A stretch of DNA of 64,000 nt from Craterostigma plantagineum (lineage: Eukaryota; Streptophyta; Magnoliopsida; Lamiales; Linderniaceae). The position numbers and the translations under genes were made by a program. Positions 45,901 through 55,588 of the stretch are shown here, one piece after another. The notes below the pieces were generated by a model, which was not told the origin of the DNA, searched no databases, and saw only the letters and a program-made list of their open reading frames with translations. Where the stretch lies: positions 124,001-188,000 of the forward strand of contig JAPQWV010000634.1 of assembly GCA_027422505.1 (NCBI GenBank). Direction: 5' to 3'. Position 1 is the stretch's first letter, and each line of letters opens with the position of its first letter.

Positions 45901-47031
45901 ATGGAGAACAACGATGAGATATCCACAACTGAACCTGAGGTTGGACACGTGAATCGAAGAGCAGAGGAGAATAATCTGTATCTTCATGGATCAGATTCAC
46001 CTGGAATAATCCTCGTTACAAATCTGCTGAATAGTAATAATTATGCAGCCTGGAGTCATGCGATGAAGATAGCATTGGGAGCTAAGAAGAAACTAGGATT
46101 CATTGATGGTCGAATCAAGGAACCAGCTCAGACTGATGTTAATCGCGAGGCATGGGAACAGGTAAATTTCATGATAGTTTCGTGGCTTCTGAATTCGATG
46201 ACAAAAGAAATTGCGGCTGGATACGCCTTTTCATCAAATGCGAGAGTCCTTTGGGAAGCTTTGAAAGTCAGATACGGAACTTCGAACGGTCCTCAGATTT
46301 TCAATTTGCAGAAGGAAATAACCTCTATTACACAAGAGAATCTTCCATTGGATCTCTATTTCTCGAAATTAAAAAGATGCTGGGATGAAATTAGCTACAT
46401 CGATCCACCAGTTCAGTGTGAATGTGCTGCTAGACACTGCTTCGAGCTGAAGGACAGAAGAAATCGCTTGATGCAATTCCTGCTAGGGCTAAATGAGCAG
46501 TATGATAGTGTGAAGAATCATATCTTGATGATGGAGCCTTTACCTGATGAAAACAAGGCATACTCTATGGTTATGAATGTTGATAATCAGAGAAAGGCAA
46601 GCATGTTCACACATGACATCAGTGGGAGCAGTGCGTTCTTTGTTCATAAGAAAGGGAGCATAAGGAAAACTTCAACATCTTTCATGTCTAAGGAAGAGAA
46701 AAAGAAGTTATGGTGTGATCATTGCAAAAGAAACGGTCACAATAAGGATACGTGCTTCAAGTTACATGGTATCAGAGCGGGCAGAGATCCGACTCAATTT
46801 AAAATATATGGCGGGTTCGAAAAGAATGGCGTTCCCGTTCGATTAAAAGGAAATTGGCTCACACGTGAGGGGGGAGTGTTGAGAATATCACGTGTGGCAA
46901 TAAAGTCCCACACCGAAAGTTACAAACAAATTAAGTGGGTATATAAGCTTGATGGGCCACTCCTCTTATCACCAATTGGTTTTAAGAAGGAACCCCATCA
47001 AGCTTATAACGGGCACCGATCCTCCGTGTGA
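45901..47031 (+). CDS. Copia-type Gag polyprotein fragment
   Basis: A 376-residue frame: the N-terminal copia gag domain (LNSNNYAAWSHAMKIALGAK, VSWLLNSMTKEIAAGYAFS), an LTR-gag core (WEALKVRYGTSNGPQIFNLQ), MMEPLPDENKAYSMV and a CCHC zinc knuckle (WCDHCKRNGHNKDTCFKLH). The frame then reads through the polypurine tract into the right LTR, so the true element has lost all pol. The last ~45 residues are LTR-encoded and not part of a normal Gag. Confidence 0.85.
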   Translation: MENNDEISTTEPEVGHVNRRAEENNLYLHGSDSPGIILVTNLLNSNNYAAWSHAMKIALGAKKKLGFIDGRIKEPAQTDVNREAWEQVNFMIVSWLLNSMTKEIAAGYAFSSNARVLWEALKVRYGTSNGPQIFNLQKEITSITQENLPLDLYFSKLKRCWDEISYIDPPVQCECAARHCFELKDRRNRLMQFLLGLNEQYDSVKNHILMMEPLPDENKAYSMVMNVDNQRKASMFTHDISGSSAFFVHKKGSIRKTSTSFMSKEEKKKLWCDHCKRNGHNKDTCFKLHGIRAGRDPTQFKIYGGFEKNGVPVRLKGNWLTREGGVLRISRVAIKSHTESYKQIKWVYKLDGPLLLSPIGFKKEPHQAYNGHRSSV

Positions 47032-47094
47032 CGCATGTGCGTGGGCCTCTTTAACGGTTAATAATTACCGGAGGCCCGGTCCAGAATTTCTACA
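46877..47094 (+). repeat. Right LTR of the Copia element
   Basis: A 218-bp TG...CA sequence; its first ~130 bp equals 45271-45400. It contains TATATAAGC, a possible promoter TATA. Confidence 0.85.
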
Positions 47095-47925
47095 GATGAA
47101 AAAAGGATCATCATCATCATCTCTTTTGTAATAAAAGAACATAAGCTTGAGCTGTGCAATGCTCCTCTTACTAAACACCTCAACAACTACAGCTTCATCA
47201 ACAGTTCCCAGCCTTACTCTCCCCTCGCCTGATGATGTCCTAAATAGCCTTATAGCATCACATTTTGCTATGTGATCGCTAACACCATTATCATCGCCAA
47301 AAGCATCGTCTGCCTTGTGCGATGCAGATAACGCCATCAATATCTGCTTTTTTTTGTTTCAAAAGATTAAAAAGACAATCTTTATTTGAGCTGAGCCAAT
47401 CTATACTATCGACTACTACTACGCTAACCTTTTGGTAAGAATGTGGAGGCTCAAAGCTGGCGATTTCCACGTCTAGGGAAACCCTATATCGAGCATGGTA
47501 GGCTTGTAGTGTTAGCTTAACATGGCTCGAGCGCCGACAGGCGAAGAGTTCTAGCAAGGCACCGTAGTCCACGCTGGCATTACAGCCATGGAGGGCTTCC
47601 CTAGCTACGATAACGTCTCGCTCGAACTGATGGGTCATCAGATCGGAGAAGAAACCGAGCCCGCCGGCGAGCCCTTGATCGGCGGCGAGGGTGGTTCGAG
47701 CCAAGTCTTGGCCGTAGAGTTTCATGTATGATTCTCTGATTCTCCTACACTGAGCTTGGCTCGAGCCGAGGAGTTTCTGAAGTAGGAAATATGGCTTATT
47801 TTCTGTCTGAGAATCGTGGAAGGCTTTGCAGAATTGCTTGAGTGACTCATCAGTTGATGCGTTGTTGTTGTTTCCATTTTTCTGAGTCTTCTTTTTAGGT
47901 TGTGAGAACTTGAAAATCTGTGTAT

Positions 47926-48121
47926 AATAAGTATGAAAAATAATGATAATGTAGTAATGTGAAAACTTATTGGTTGGAGAAAAAAAGGAGCGCAAAAGTT
48001 GAGGTGTAAATGTAATGCTTTTGTACGTATGTTTATGCGGTCTGACGACTTTTTTTTGTTGTTTTGTGCTTAGGTTTCATGACTTTCCTACTAGACATCA
48101 CTGTCTCCTTAGGTTTCGTGA
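47926..48121. other. Annexin-like upstream region
   Basis: A short AT-rich flank. A block TTTCATGACTTTCCTACTAGACAT near 48076 (24 bp, with one base fewer in its partner) recurs just after the next element at ~48950, a small direct duplication around the insertion. Confidence 0.5.
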
Positions 48122-48949
48122 TAGGGGTGTAAGATGAGTCGAGCCGACTCACGAGCTCGATGAGCCGGCTCGACAAAAGCTCGGTTCAAGCTCGTGCAAA
48201 TCGAGCTCGAGCTCATCACTATCGAGCTCGAGCTCGAGCTTTTCTTAACGAGCTCGAGCTCAATCACAGTTGTTCAAAAACTCATGAACAGGCTCGCGAG
48301 CTTTCTTTTTTTTTATAGATTTTTTAAATTTTAAAATTAATATATATTTTTAAATATAATTTATATTCTCATATGAAACCCTAGGCTTTTAGAAAATTAT
48401 CAGCCGACTTTCATTCCTTCCACCTCCACCATTCAGTCTTTCTTCGATTCTAAAGCAGACATTCACCCGACCTTCCATTACACTGTGTAACACAGACCTT
48501 CACCTTTTGTCTCCTTCTTTGTACATCATCGATTTTCGAAGCCCCATTGTGACACCAACAAACGATTCTACATCTACACCTTTCGCATAGACTTGCGAGA
48601 AGAAACTTAGTGGCACTTCTACACCCCTTCACACTTGTAATTTCCCAGATCTGCTTCAGATGATATCCGTTTACAGATTCAGCATTTCACAGAAATCAAT
48701 TCCATTCACAAGACACAAATGCATCTTGATGATTTTTCTGTTTTTTTTTTTTTTTTTTACCTTTTTTGAACTTAGGCTCGAGCTCGGCTCGTAAGCTCGA
48801 CGAGCAAACGAGCTTACGAGCCGAGCTCGAGCTCAACTATCTACTCTCGAGCTCGATCTCGGAACTACGAAGCTCATCGAGCTCGAGCTCGAGCTCGAGC
48901 CTGAAAAATGAGCCGAGCTCGGCTCGATCTCGACTCATTTACACCTCTA
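48122..48949. mobile_element. hAT-type non-autonomous element with GAGCTC arrays
   Basis: The ends are inverted: TAGGGGTGTAAGATGAGTCG on the left, and ACTCATTTACACCTCTA on the right. The target duplication TTTCGTGA/TTTCATGA is 8 bp with one mismatch, the hAT length. Both subterminal regions are crowded with CGAGCTCGAGCTC motifs. The centre is AT-rich with a T18 run and has no transposase. Confidence 0.8.
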
Positions 48950-49968
48950 TTTCATGACTTCCTACTAGACATTATTTGCCAAACTCTTTTTGGGACAAAA
49001 GGTTGTTCACTAAAATTGGTATTTAAAGATGTTTTCTCTTTCTTAACTAGAGAATGTTTGTACTCTTAAATAGATTTGTTTGGTATTATAAATATAATTC
49101 AGTACATATGACTATGAGTTACAGTAAAACCTCTCTAAATTAGTAACATTGAGACCCTTAAATTTATTGATAGAAATATTAGTATATCGATAAATTAATG
49201 TTTTATTAATTAAAAAAGAATTTATTTTAATTAAGCTAATTTGATATTTCTATATGCTTCATCGATTATATCCATCCATCAACGAATTTGTATGTAACTA
49301 AATAAATATATTCATAATTATATTATGTTAATTCATTGCATATAATACTCCTAGGCTGTGTTTGCTTTGTAGGACAAAACTAGAAAATGTGTTGCAGATT
49401 AATTATAAACAATATACTCATATTTGGTAGTCCTAGACGAAGCCCGCGGAAAGTGGAGAAGCCCGACAATTTTAAACGGGCCCCGCTATAGCTTATCCCA
49501 AATGGACCAATAATATTATTTTATCTAGGATTTTCTAATATAACTTTTTCCTATGCTTGGACATTTGTATTATATAAGCTTCGAACCAAACGCAGCGCTA
49601 GGAGAGCATGCGATGCACACCATGTATGCATGCACCTTCCTTGTCACAACAGTATTTTACAAACGAATTTGTTCCAATGTTTGGTTCGTAGGTATAAATA
49701 AATCATTAGTGTATGTAATCTTGCTTTAAACTCGTGCCAACGCAACGGGTTTAAATAAACAACTAACCAAAAAACATTTTATTTTATACCATTTAGTTAG
49801 TTTTATATAAATCTTACTAATTTAGACCCTCGGCAAGAACTTATTGTTATCATAGTTATTTTGGTTCTATTTTGCTTGCGTTAAGATTGTTTTAGTTATT
49901 ACTTCCTCCTACTATCATAAAAAAAGTGAAATAAAAAGCCAAAAGGCAAGCGTAGAAACACACGCAGT
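48950..49968. other. AT-rich spacer
   Basis: No gene. A stretch near 49123-49205 (CAGTAAAACCTCTCTAAATT onwards) resembles a dispersed plant repeat end but lacks a partner. An isolated CGAAGCCCGCGGAAAG..CGGGCCCCGC block lies at 49438-49486. Confidence 0.4.
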
Positions 49969-50531
49969 TAGGCTTGTCAATGGGCGGGGATTCCCCGTCC
50001 CCGCGGGGATCCGCCCCGAACGGGGCGGGGAATCCCCGCTATTTTATCCCCGCGGGGCGGGGATGGGGAATAATCTATCCCCGTTGGCGGGGATGGGGCG
50101 GGGACGGGGATTATAGTCCCCGCCCCGCGGGGATCCCCGCCCCGTTCCCCCGCCAAATATAATATCTATATAAATAAAATTATACCTAAAATATATATTA
50201 AATAATTTTTTTATACAAAATTTATATTATTATAATACTAAATAAAATTTAAGTAATACTTTTTTACCCAAACTGTATTATTATAATAAAAATACTAATT
50301 AAAATATAAGTTAAATAATATTTACAAGTTATATATATTATAAATATAATTTTTTTTTAAAAAGTCGCGGGGACGGGGAATCCCCGCGGGGGCGGGGACC
50401 CCGCGGGGACGGGGATGGGGACGAAATTTTCCCCGTTTAATTCGCGGGGACGGGGACGGGGATTCCCCGTCGACGCGGGGACGGGATGGGGATCTAATCC
50501 CCGCCCCCGCCCCGCCCCGTTGACAAGCCTA
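49969..50531. mobile_element. hAT-type non-autonomous element with G-run subterminal arrays
   Basis: Inverted ends TAGGCTTGTCAATGGGCGGG and CCCCGTTGACAAGCCTA are flanked by a perfect 8-bp duplication CACGCAGT (49961-49968 and 50532-50539). Each subterminal ~170 bp is a dense array of CGGGGA/TCCCCG units, in striking contrast to the AT-rich 200-bp centre. There is no transposase; open frames in the GC-rich part are composition artefacts. Confidence 0.9.
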
Positions 50532-50783
50532 CACGCAGTTCAATATATATAAAAGGTTTATTCTTTCCGTGGTAAACAAGCGAAGCTTTATTGGATTGGA
50601 ATGCAGTATATATTGGGCTTATTAGATGGGCTTGAAATTTGAATAGAAGATTCTGGTCAGGCCGAGATCGATCTGAGTCATATATTATCCATTCGTCGAT
50701 CATTCGTAGGAGGTCGGTCAGATATATCATCGGAATTCTTTGAAGTTAATTGCAGGCGTAATTCTGTCTTTTGAGCATTGCCA
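50532..50783. promoter_or_regulatory. Upstream region of ML-domain gene with site II motifs
   Basis: ATTGGGCTTA and ATGGGCTTG (TGGGCY site II) lie ~160 bp before the ATG. No gene is seen. Confidence 0.5.
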
Positions 50784-52264
50784 ATGGCACAGATGAAGTA
50801 TCTTTGTGTTGTCTTCGTCGCGCTATGTCTGTCGGTACCTTTGGCTTCTGCCAAGTCAATTAAAGTCAGCTACTGCAGTAAGTAAAGCTATCATCCGTGT
50901 TTTAGATTGTAAGGGGTTAGATTCAGGCTTTTCTCTTGTAGTTGGAGACAGTTGAGCTTTTGCTAAGCTGGATTTTTTTGTAGGGTTAGGGTTTTCTTTA
51001 TGATCGTATGATTTTGGGGCTCATTTGCAGACGGGATACCATTTGTTTTGCTGCGGGAACTAATTAATCATTAGCCACTTTCTGGATTGTCCTTCAAAAA
51101 GAAACAGATGTATGTTGAAGGATAGAAGATAGAGTATGCATGATTTGCTTGTTTTTAACTGGTTCTTGTGTTAGTCATGGGATACGATGCAAAATGATTT
51201 TAGTTACCTTGTTTCTTTATTCTTGGCACAGACTTGCGTAGCATTGAGTTGGGGTAGTGGAGTGGAAGATATAGTTTTATTTAGTATTTCTGATTTTTCG
51301 TGGTATTTTATAATCATAGATGTTTTTTGAGTTCTGAAATCAGCATGTACTTTTTGTGCTCATTGTTTCTCAGATGAATTTTGTGATTCTTGTCTAAATC
51401 CATTGCAGATAAGAAGGCAGACTACCCAGTGAAAGTTAGTGGGCTCGAGATTAACCCTTATCCGATCTCCAGAGGGAAAAACACGACATTTGCAATTTCT
51501 GCAACTACTTGTAATGATCCCTTTTACCCCTGTCACTCCTTTGATAAACGTTGCTATATACCATTTATATGTTACCTGCTGCTTAACTTCCACCTCGTAT
51601 CCTCGGGTGATTGGTGACAGGATATTATTTCTGAGTAGCGATTTAAATAGCTATTCTCTTTACGTCCTTTACCGTTGCTTAAAACGTAAGTATTTATGCA
51701 TTCCCGTTTCCGTCCATAATGTCTCGTATACCCTCTATGCTTTTCCTTTTCCAGTAGTAGTTCATTAATCAGTTACCTTAATGATCTCATGGTAGAACAC
51801 AACAAATGGTCCGAGCATTTTGCGTGTAAATTTTTTTCCTTTCTGTGGAACTCTTTATTTTTGGATCTTTTGCAGCCGAGCCAATATCCGGCGGGAAACT
51901 AGTAGTTGACGTTACGTACATATGGTTTCATGTCTACACCGAAAACCACGATCTCTGTCAAGAGACTTCATGCCCTGTTTCTTCCGGCGACTTCTTGGTT
52001 TCGCACTCCCAAGTTCTGCCAGGAATTACTCCACCTGTGAGTCTCTGTTATTATTACAGTATATAAATTATCAAAACACCTTCAGATCTCTTTCTCTGTA
52101 AAATGATTGGTGGGTCGAAATTGAAACCCTTTTTTTTTTCTGAACCGTAGGGCTCTTACACGTTGAAGATGTCGATGGTGGATGCTAATAAGAAGCAGCT
52201 GACTTGCATATCCTTCGACTTCAGCATCGGCTTTGTCGAGTCTGAAAGCGTCGCTGACATGTAA
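50784..52264 (+). CDS. ML (MD-2-related lipid-recognition) domain protein
   Basis: Secreted or vacuolar lipid-binding protein of the phosphatidylglycerol/phosphatidylinositol transfer-protein-like group (Arabidopsis ROSY1 family). Exons 50784-50877, 51409-51510, 51876-52036 and 52151-52264 give 156 residues. Residues 1-23 form a signal peptide (hydrophobic VVFVALCLSVPLASA). The ML domain spans ~25-150: IKVSYCNKKADYPVKVSGLE, NPYPISRGKNTTFAISATT, GGKLVVDVTYIWFHVYTE, CQETSCPVSSGDF and GSYTLKMSMVDANKKQLTCI. The paired cysteines typical of ML domains are present, and NTT is a potential N-glycosylation site. Phases close; nothing is anomalous. Confidence 0.93.
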
Positions 52265-52688
52265 ATGGCGTCGAATCGTGTAAAGATATGTTCTGCTCTC
52301 TGAAATACGCTCGTTTTATATAATAAGCTGTTATTACGCTTCGTCGTCCTTTCGCGGAATTTGTGTATGGGTATCGACTCTGTGTGATGCATATCTGTGA
52401 CTTTTTTATGTGTTATTGCTAGTTCGCGTCTCTTAGCCTTGACTTTTATGTGTTATTGCTACTTGCTACCCAGTTACCCTTAGTTATTAAAACAAAAATT
52501 TGGATTTTTAAAGATATGTACTTCAATTTCAATCTGAATCGAATTTGAACATCGATTATGAAATAATCGCATGAATCGAATTTGAGACGATAGAGTTACA
52601 ATTTTATGTTGTCTCCAGCCATAGTAAACATCGATAGCCTAAGCGAGCAAATCGATTTGGTGACCTTCAATACAACTCGATTGAATTT
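52265..52688. other. ML gene 3' UTR and spacer
   Basis: No gene. A short repeat CTTTT(T)ATGTGTTATTGCTA occurs twice near 52400-52460. The region ends with the left copy of the SINE target duplication. Confidence 0.5.
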
Positions 52689-52876
52689 TTTTTTTTTTTT
52701 TTCGGATACCCGATCTGTTCCGGGTTGCCCCGACTAATCCGGTTCGCCCCGCGTCGCGTACCTGGTAACGGCAGGTCAGACTCTCAAAGGGGGTTGCTGC
52801 ATACACAAGGATTCGAATCCGAGACTTTGCTTAAGCGATACCAAGCCGTTTACCACTTGGACCAATCCCCGTTGGT
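52689..52876 (-). mobile_element. tRNA-derived SINE (copy 2, full length, poly-A tail)
   Basis: On the minus strand it starts CCAACGGGGATTGGTCCAAG, with an A-box-like TGGTCCAAGTGG and a B-box-like GGATTCGAATCC. It continues to CCGGATTAGTCGGGGC and ends in a ~14-base poly-A tail, seen as poly-T at 52689-52702. A perfect 16-bp target duplication CAACTCGATTGAATTT flanks it (52673-52688 and 52877-52892), proving a complete retrotransposed unit of ~188 bp. Confidence 0.93.
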
Positions 52877-52892
52877 CAACTCGATTGAATTT

Positions 52893-53136
52893 GATCATCC
52901 TTCTTTTGCTTTGCTAATTGGAAAAAATAAACGAAGCTAATTAATTAATTTACATTATCTAGTCTATATTAATTGGAACGTTAGTTACATAACGGTCAAT
53001 TGATTTTTTATGTTTTGTTTTAATTCAGATTTAGTCTAATTAGTTATCCTTAAATATCGACTTAACATTTTTAACTCAACAATAGTAATATTACAATGCT
53101 CTAAAATGTTAAGTAATTGTTAATGTTAGCACATTA
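52893..53136. other. AT-rich spacer
   Basis: No gene or recognisable repeat. Confidence 0.4.
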
Positions 53137-53564
53137 GAGCATTTCACCGACGGGTACTAGGTCTTTATTCCAGAGATATTATAGTGTAGAGTACACACAA
53201 TTCCAACACAAAAATTGTGTTGCACTCTCTGTTTATTTATAATTTATTTAATAAAAGTATTTCAATTATTTAAATATTTGATATTCTTATAATAAGAAGT
53301 AAAAATAATATTAATTTCCTATTATTTATTTATTTTTTCGTTTTAATTTAATAAAATTATAATTAAATAATATGCTAAGTTTATAATATATTTAATTTTT
53401 ATATATTAATTATTATAATTTATTGATTTTTTAATTATTATAATATGAAGCTTATTATAGGAATTTGATTTTTAGAGTAGAAAATAGAGTTGGATTGAAT
53501 TTAAAATGAGTATATAAAATAGAGTATGGATTGAGTAAAAACCTGTAATATTGTGGAGATTCTC
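53137..53564. mobile_element. Tourist-like MITE (copy 2), upstream of HSCB
   Basis: Same family as 9013-9559: GAGCATTTCACCGAC start, GGAGATTCTC end, TTA on both sides, and a shared internal segment ACACAAAAATTGTGTTG with TATTTATAATTTATTTAA. It is 428 bp against 547 bp in copy 1, with eroded ends. It stops only 61 bp before the HSCB start codon. Confidence 0.8.
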
Positions 53565-53625
53565 TTAGCTTCGAAGCACGATTGGTCGGTCTGCGTGTGT
53601 GTGATTCCATTTGTGTTCTCGGAAG

Positions 53626-55133
53626 ATGTTGAAGAAGAAAAGCTTCCTCCACAGTTCGATAGGGCAGCTCTCTACGGTTCTTTCCCGTGCAATTACTCCT
53701 AATCCTAGAACGCCGACTTCAAGTAATGTCGTCGCCGCGGCCTTTGATCCTCACGATAGGACTTCTACTGCTACTACGCCGCGCGTGGTCGGGGCATTTA
53801 GAATCTCGTGTGGTTTTCTTAAGATCGATGGCGCTGGCCTGATCATGACGATTTCGAAGAATTTCTGTTCGCTATCGACGTACAAGTGCTGGAATTGTGG
53901 AGCAGAAGCTGAGGATACGACGCCGTTTCTGTTCTGTGAGGCTTGTCGCAGTGTCCAACCCGTTAGTGACTCCATTGACTACTTCCAGATTTTCGGATTG
54001 TGAGTATCTCATGCTTGTTAATTTTTGCTTCAACCTGCGGTAGAGTAGGTAAATAATGTGTAACAACATCTAACCAAGACCAACGATAAGCATATGTGTT
54101 TTCTTTGGATATCTGGGATAAGCTTACTAACCGATTAGCTCCAATTCTTTGACTGATATGTTTTTTCCAACACAATTATTTTGTATTTATGATTATTAAG
54201 CAATGTATTCTTGCATTTTGCAGGAGAAGGGAATATAACATACAGGTTGGAGAACTGGAGAAGAAGTATAAAGATTGGCAGAAGAAGTTGCATCCTGATC
54301 TTGTGCATACAAAGCCTCAGGTAATATTTTTTCTTTGGGAAATTTTGGATCTTTTATTGCCCACTAATTTATAACATATCTATCTGAATATTTACCATCA
54401 TTGGAGCAGAGAGAAAGGGAGTATGCGGCTGAACAGTCTGCTCGGGTAATAGATGCATACCGTACTCTTACTGACCCATTGTTGAGAGCTATCTACATGG
54501 TATGTTGCAGTTAAATCCCTTTTCACGTTCTATTTTTTTATTTATTCCTCAGCATTATATAGTTCATTCTATGTACTTTTGCTTCATGGTCATTGGTTAT
54601 CTTTATACATGGAAAAGCAGTTTGTTCCTTGATTTCATCATCCTTGATGATTCTGGTGTAGGTTAAATTAGAAGGTGTGCCTGTTGATGAAGAGGAAAGG
54701 ATTACAGACCTGGATTTGCTTGCTGAGGTTTTTATAAGTTGAAAAGGATCTCTTCACAATTTTCTTGTTTTTTCTTTCATATGACGTAGAGGCATGATGC
54801 AGGTTATGCAGTTAAGGGAAGCTGTCGATGAAGCAAAAGATAATCAGACATTAAAAGATATCCAATCTCAGGTAATAAAGGACTGATCCCGTCGTTAATG
54901 GTTGATGTGTTGTTTAAACGTGTTTCTTGTTTATTCGCAGCTGAAAAGTTACCTTCGGATGTTCTCATTGGTTTCTAATCATGTATCTTCCTCAGTTGCA
55001 GGAGAAACTAAGACTTTCGACTAACTCGTTTAAAGAGGCTTATTCGAGTAAAAATTATGAAGATGCACTTGCTATAATCCGCAGGATGACCTATTACAAA
55101 CGTGCTAATGAAGAAATAGTAAAGAAGCTCTAG
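53626..55133 (+). CDS. HSCB: HSCB/HSC20 Fe-S cluster co-chaperone
   Basis: J-domain co-chaperone that delivers the ISU scaffold to mitochondrial Hsp70 for Fe-S transfer. Exons 53626-53999, 54224-54320, 54410-54499, 54662-54727, 54803-54871 and 54996-55133 give 277 residues. The N-terminus is basic and Ser/Thr-rich, fitting a mitochondrial transit peptide. Next comes a zinc-binding pair CWNC (88-91) and CEAC (104-107), then the J domain with the HPD triad (148-150, KKLHPDL), REREYAAEQSARVIDAYRTL and DPLLRAIYM. The HSCB C-terminal domain (LREAVDEAKDNQTLKDI, YYKRANEEIVKKL) follows. An alternative acceptor at ~54941 would insert extra residues and was not chosen, because QSQ-LQEKL matches the family. 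The promoter lies against a MITE. Confidence 0.94.
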
Positions 55134-55588
55134 TCCAAGAGTATGGCATTGATTGATTGATTTGTTCAGGTGGTCTTATATATCTTGTTCGTGGTCGGCT
55201 CGTTATCTGTTACATATTTCGTTAATGTTATTACACACAATATGTTTTTTGTTGTAACACCACTGTTTCACCAATAATGGTTATTGCATCATTTCCAGTG
55301 ACCAACTAATATTCTTTGCAGATCACATATGTTCCCATTAAGGTAAATTTCACCTGTCCGCTTGAGATATGTTGTTATATATACGACTTCTTTGTGTACT
55401 GAGCACAATGCAGAAATCGTATCTGAGAGGAGCCGTGTGAGAAAATCAGCAAAAAAATAGAAAGCCCATTTGGTCGAAAAAATATGCAACACATGATATA
55501 AATCTGGCCTACAGCAAACAATAAGTTTTCTGTATTCTTTGTAACTCTCAACCGAACAGATCTCGGACACAGAAGGTGCGCTTTCTTC
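55134..55588. other. Convergent spacer HSCB/DUF936
   Basis: 3' UTRs of two facing genes. No gene is seen. Confidence 0.45.

Larger units (their letters stand above)
45271..47094 (+). mobile_element. Rearranged Ty1/copia-type element inside annexin gene
   Basis: Both ends are TGTTGAGAATATCACGTGTG at the start and TTTCTACA at the end, flanked by GATGA on each side (45266-45270 and 47095-47099), a perfect 5-bp target duplication. The right LTR is 46877-47094 (218 bp), preceded by the polypurine tract GAGGGGGGAG. The left LTR is cut at ~45400 and fused to an inverted copy of LTR plus gag. Only gag is encoded; there is no integrase or reverse transcriptase. Confidence 0.88.
44741..47925 (-). pseudogene. 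Annexin-like gene interrupted by a Copia element
   Basis: Annexins are Ca2+/phospholipid-binding proteins made of four ~70-residue repeats. Exons in transcript order: ~47925-47429 (5' limit uncertain), 47343-47125, 45260-45234, 45152-45063 and 44935-44741. Recognisable pieces are KLLGSSQAQCRRIRESYMKL with [45 protein letters not shown], then AIYGHSYTR, FEDALRVAAKCICCPARHYA and LTRVLVNRAEVDMFEIRQEF. Canonical GxGTD calcium loops are not seen, so it is a divergent member. After ...FFYYK there is no GT donor; the frame runs into a GATGATGATG tract and the retroelement, and the next exon lies 1.9 kb away across it. Other junctions are sound. It is likely non-functional or expressed only as a truncated product. 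Confidence 0.7.

Noticed and set aside
45376..45987. Minus-strand 203-codon gag-like frame as an independent gene
   Set aside because: It is the inverted arm of the rearranged Copia element, not a separate gene.
48450..48957. Short frames inside the GAGCTC-rich element
   Set aside because: Ser/Arg-rich products of the array motif; no transposase similarity.
49974..50162. A 62-codon Gly/Pro-rich frame
   Set aside because: Formed by the G-run arrays at the end of a hAT-type element; not a gene.
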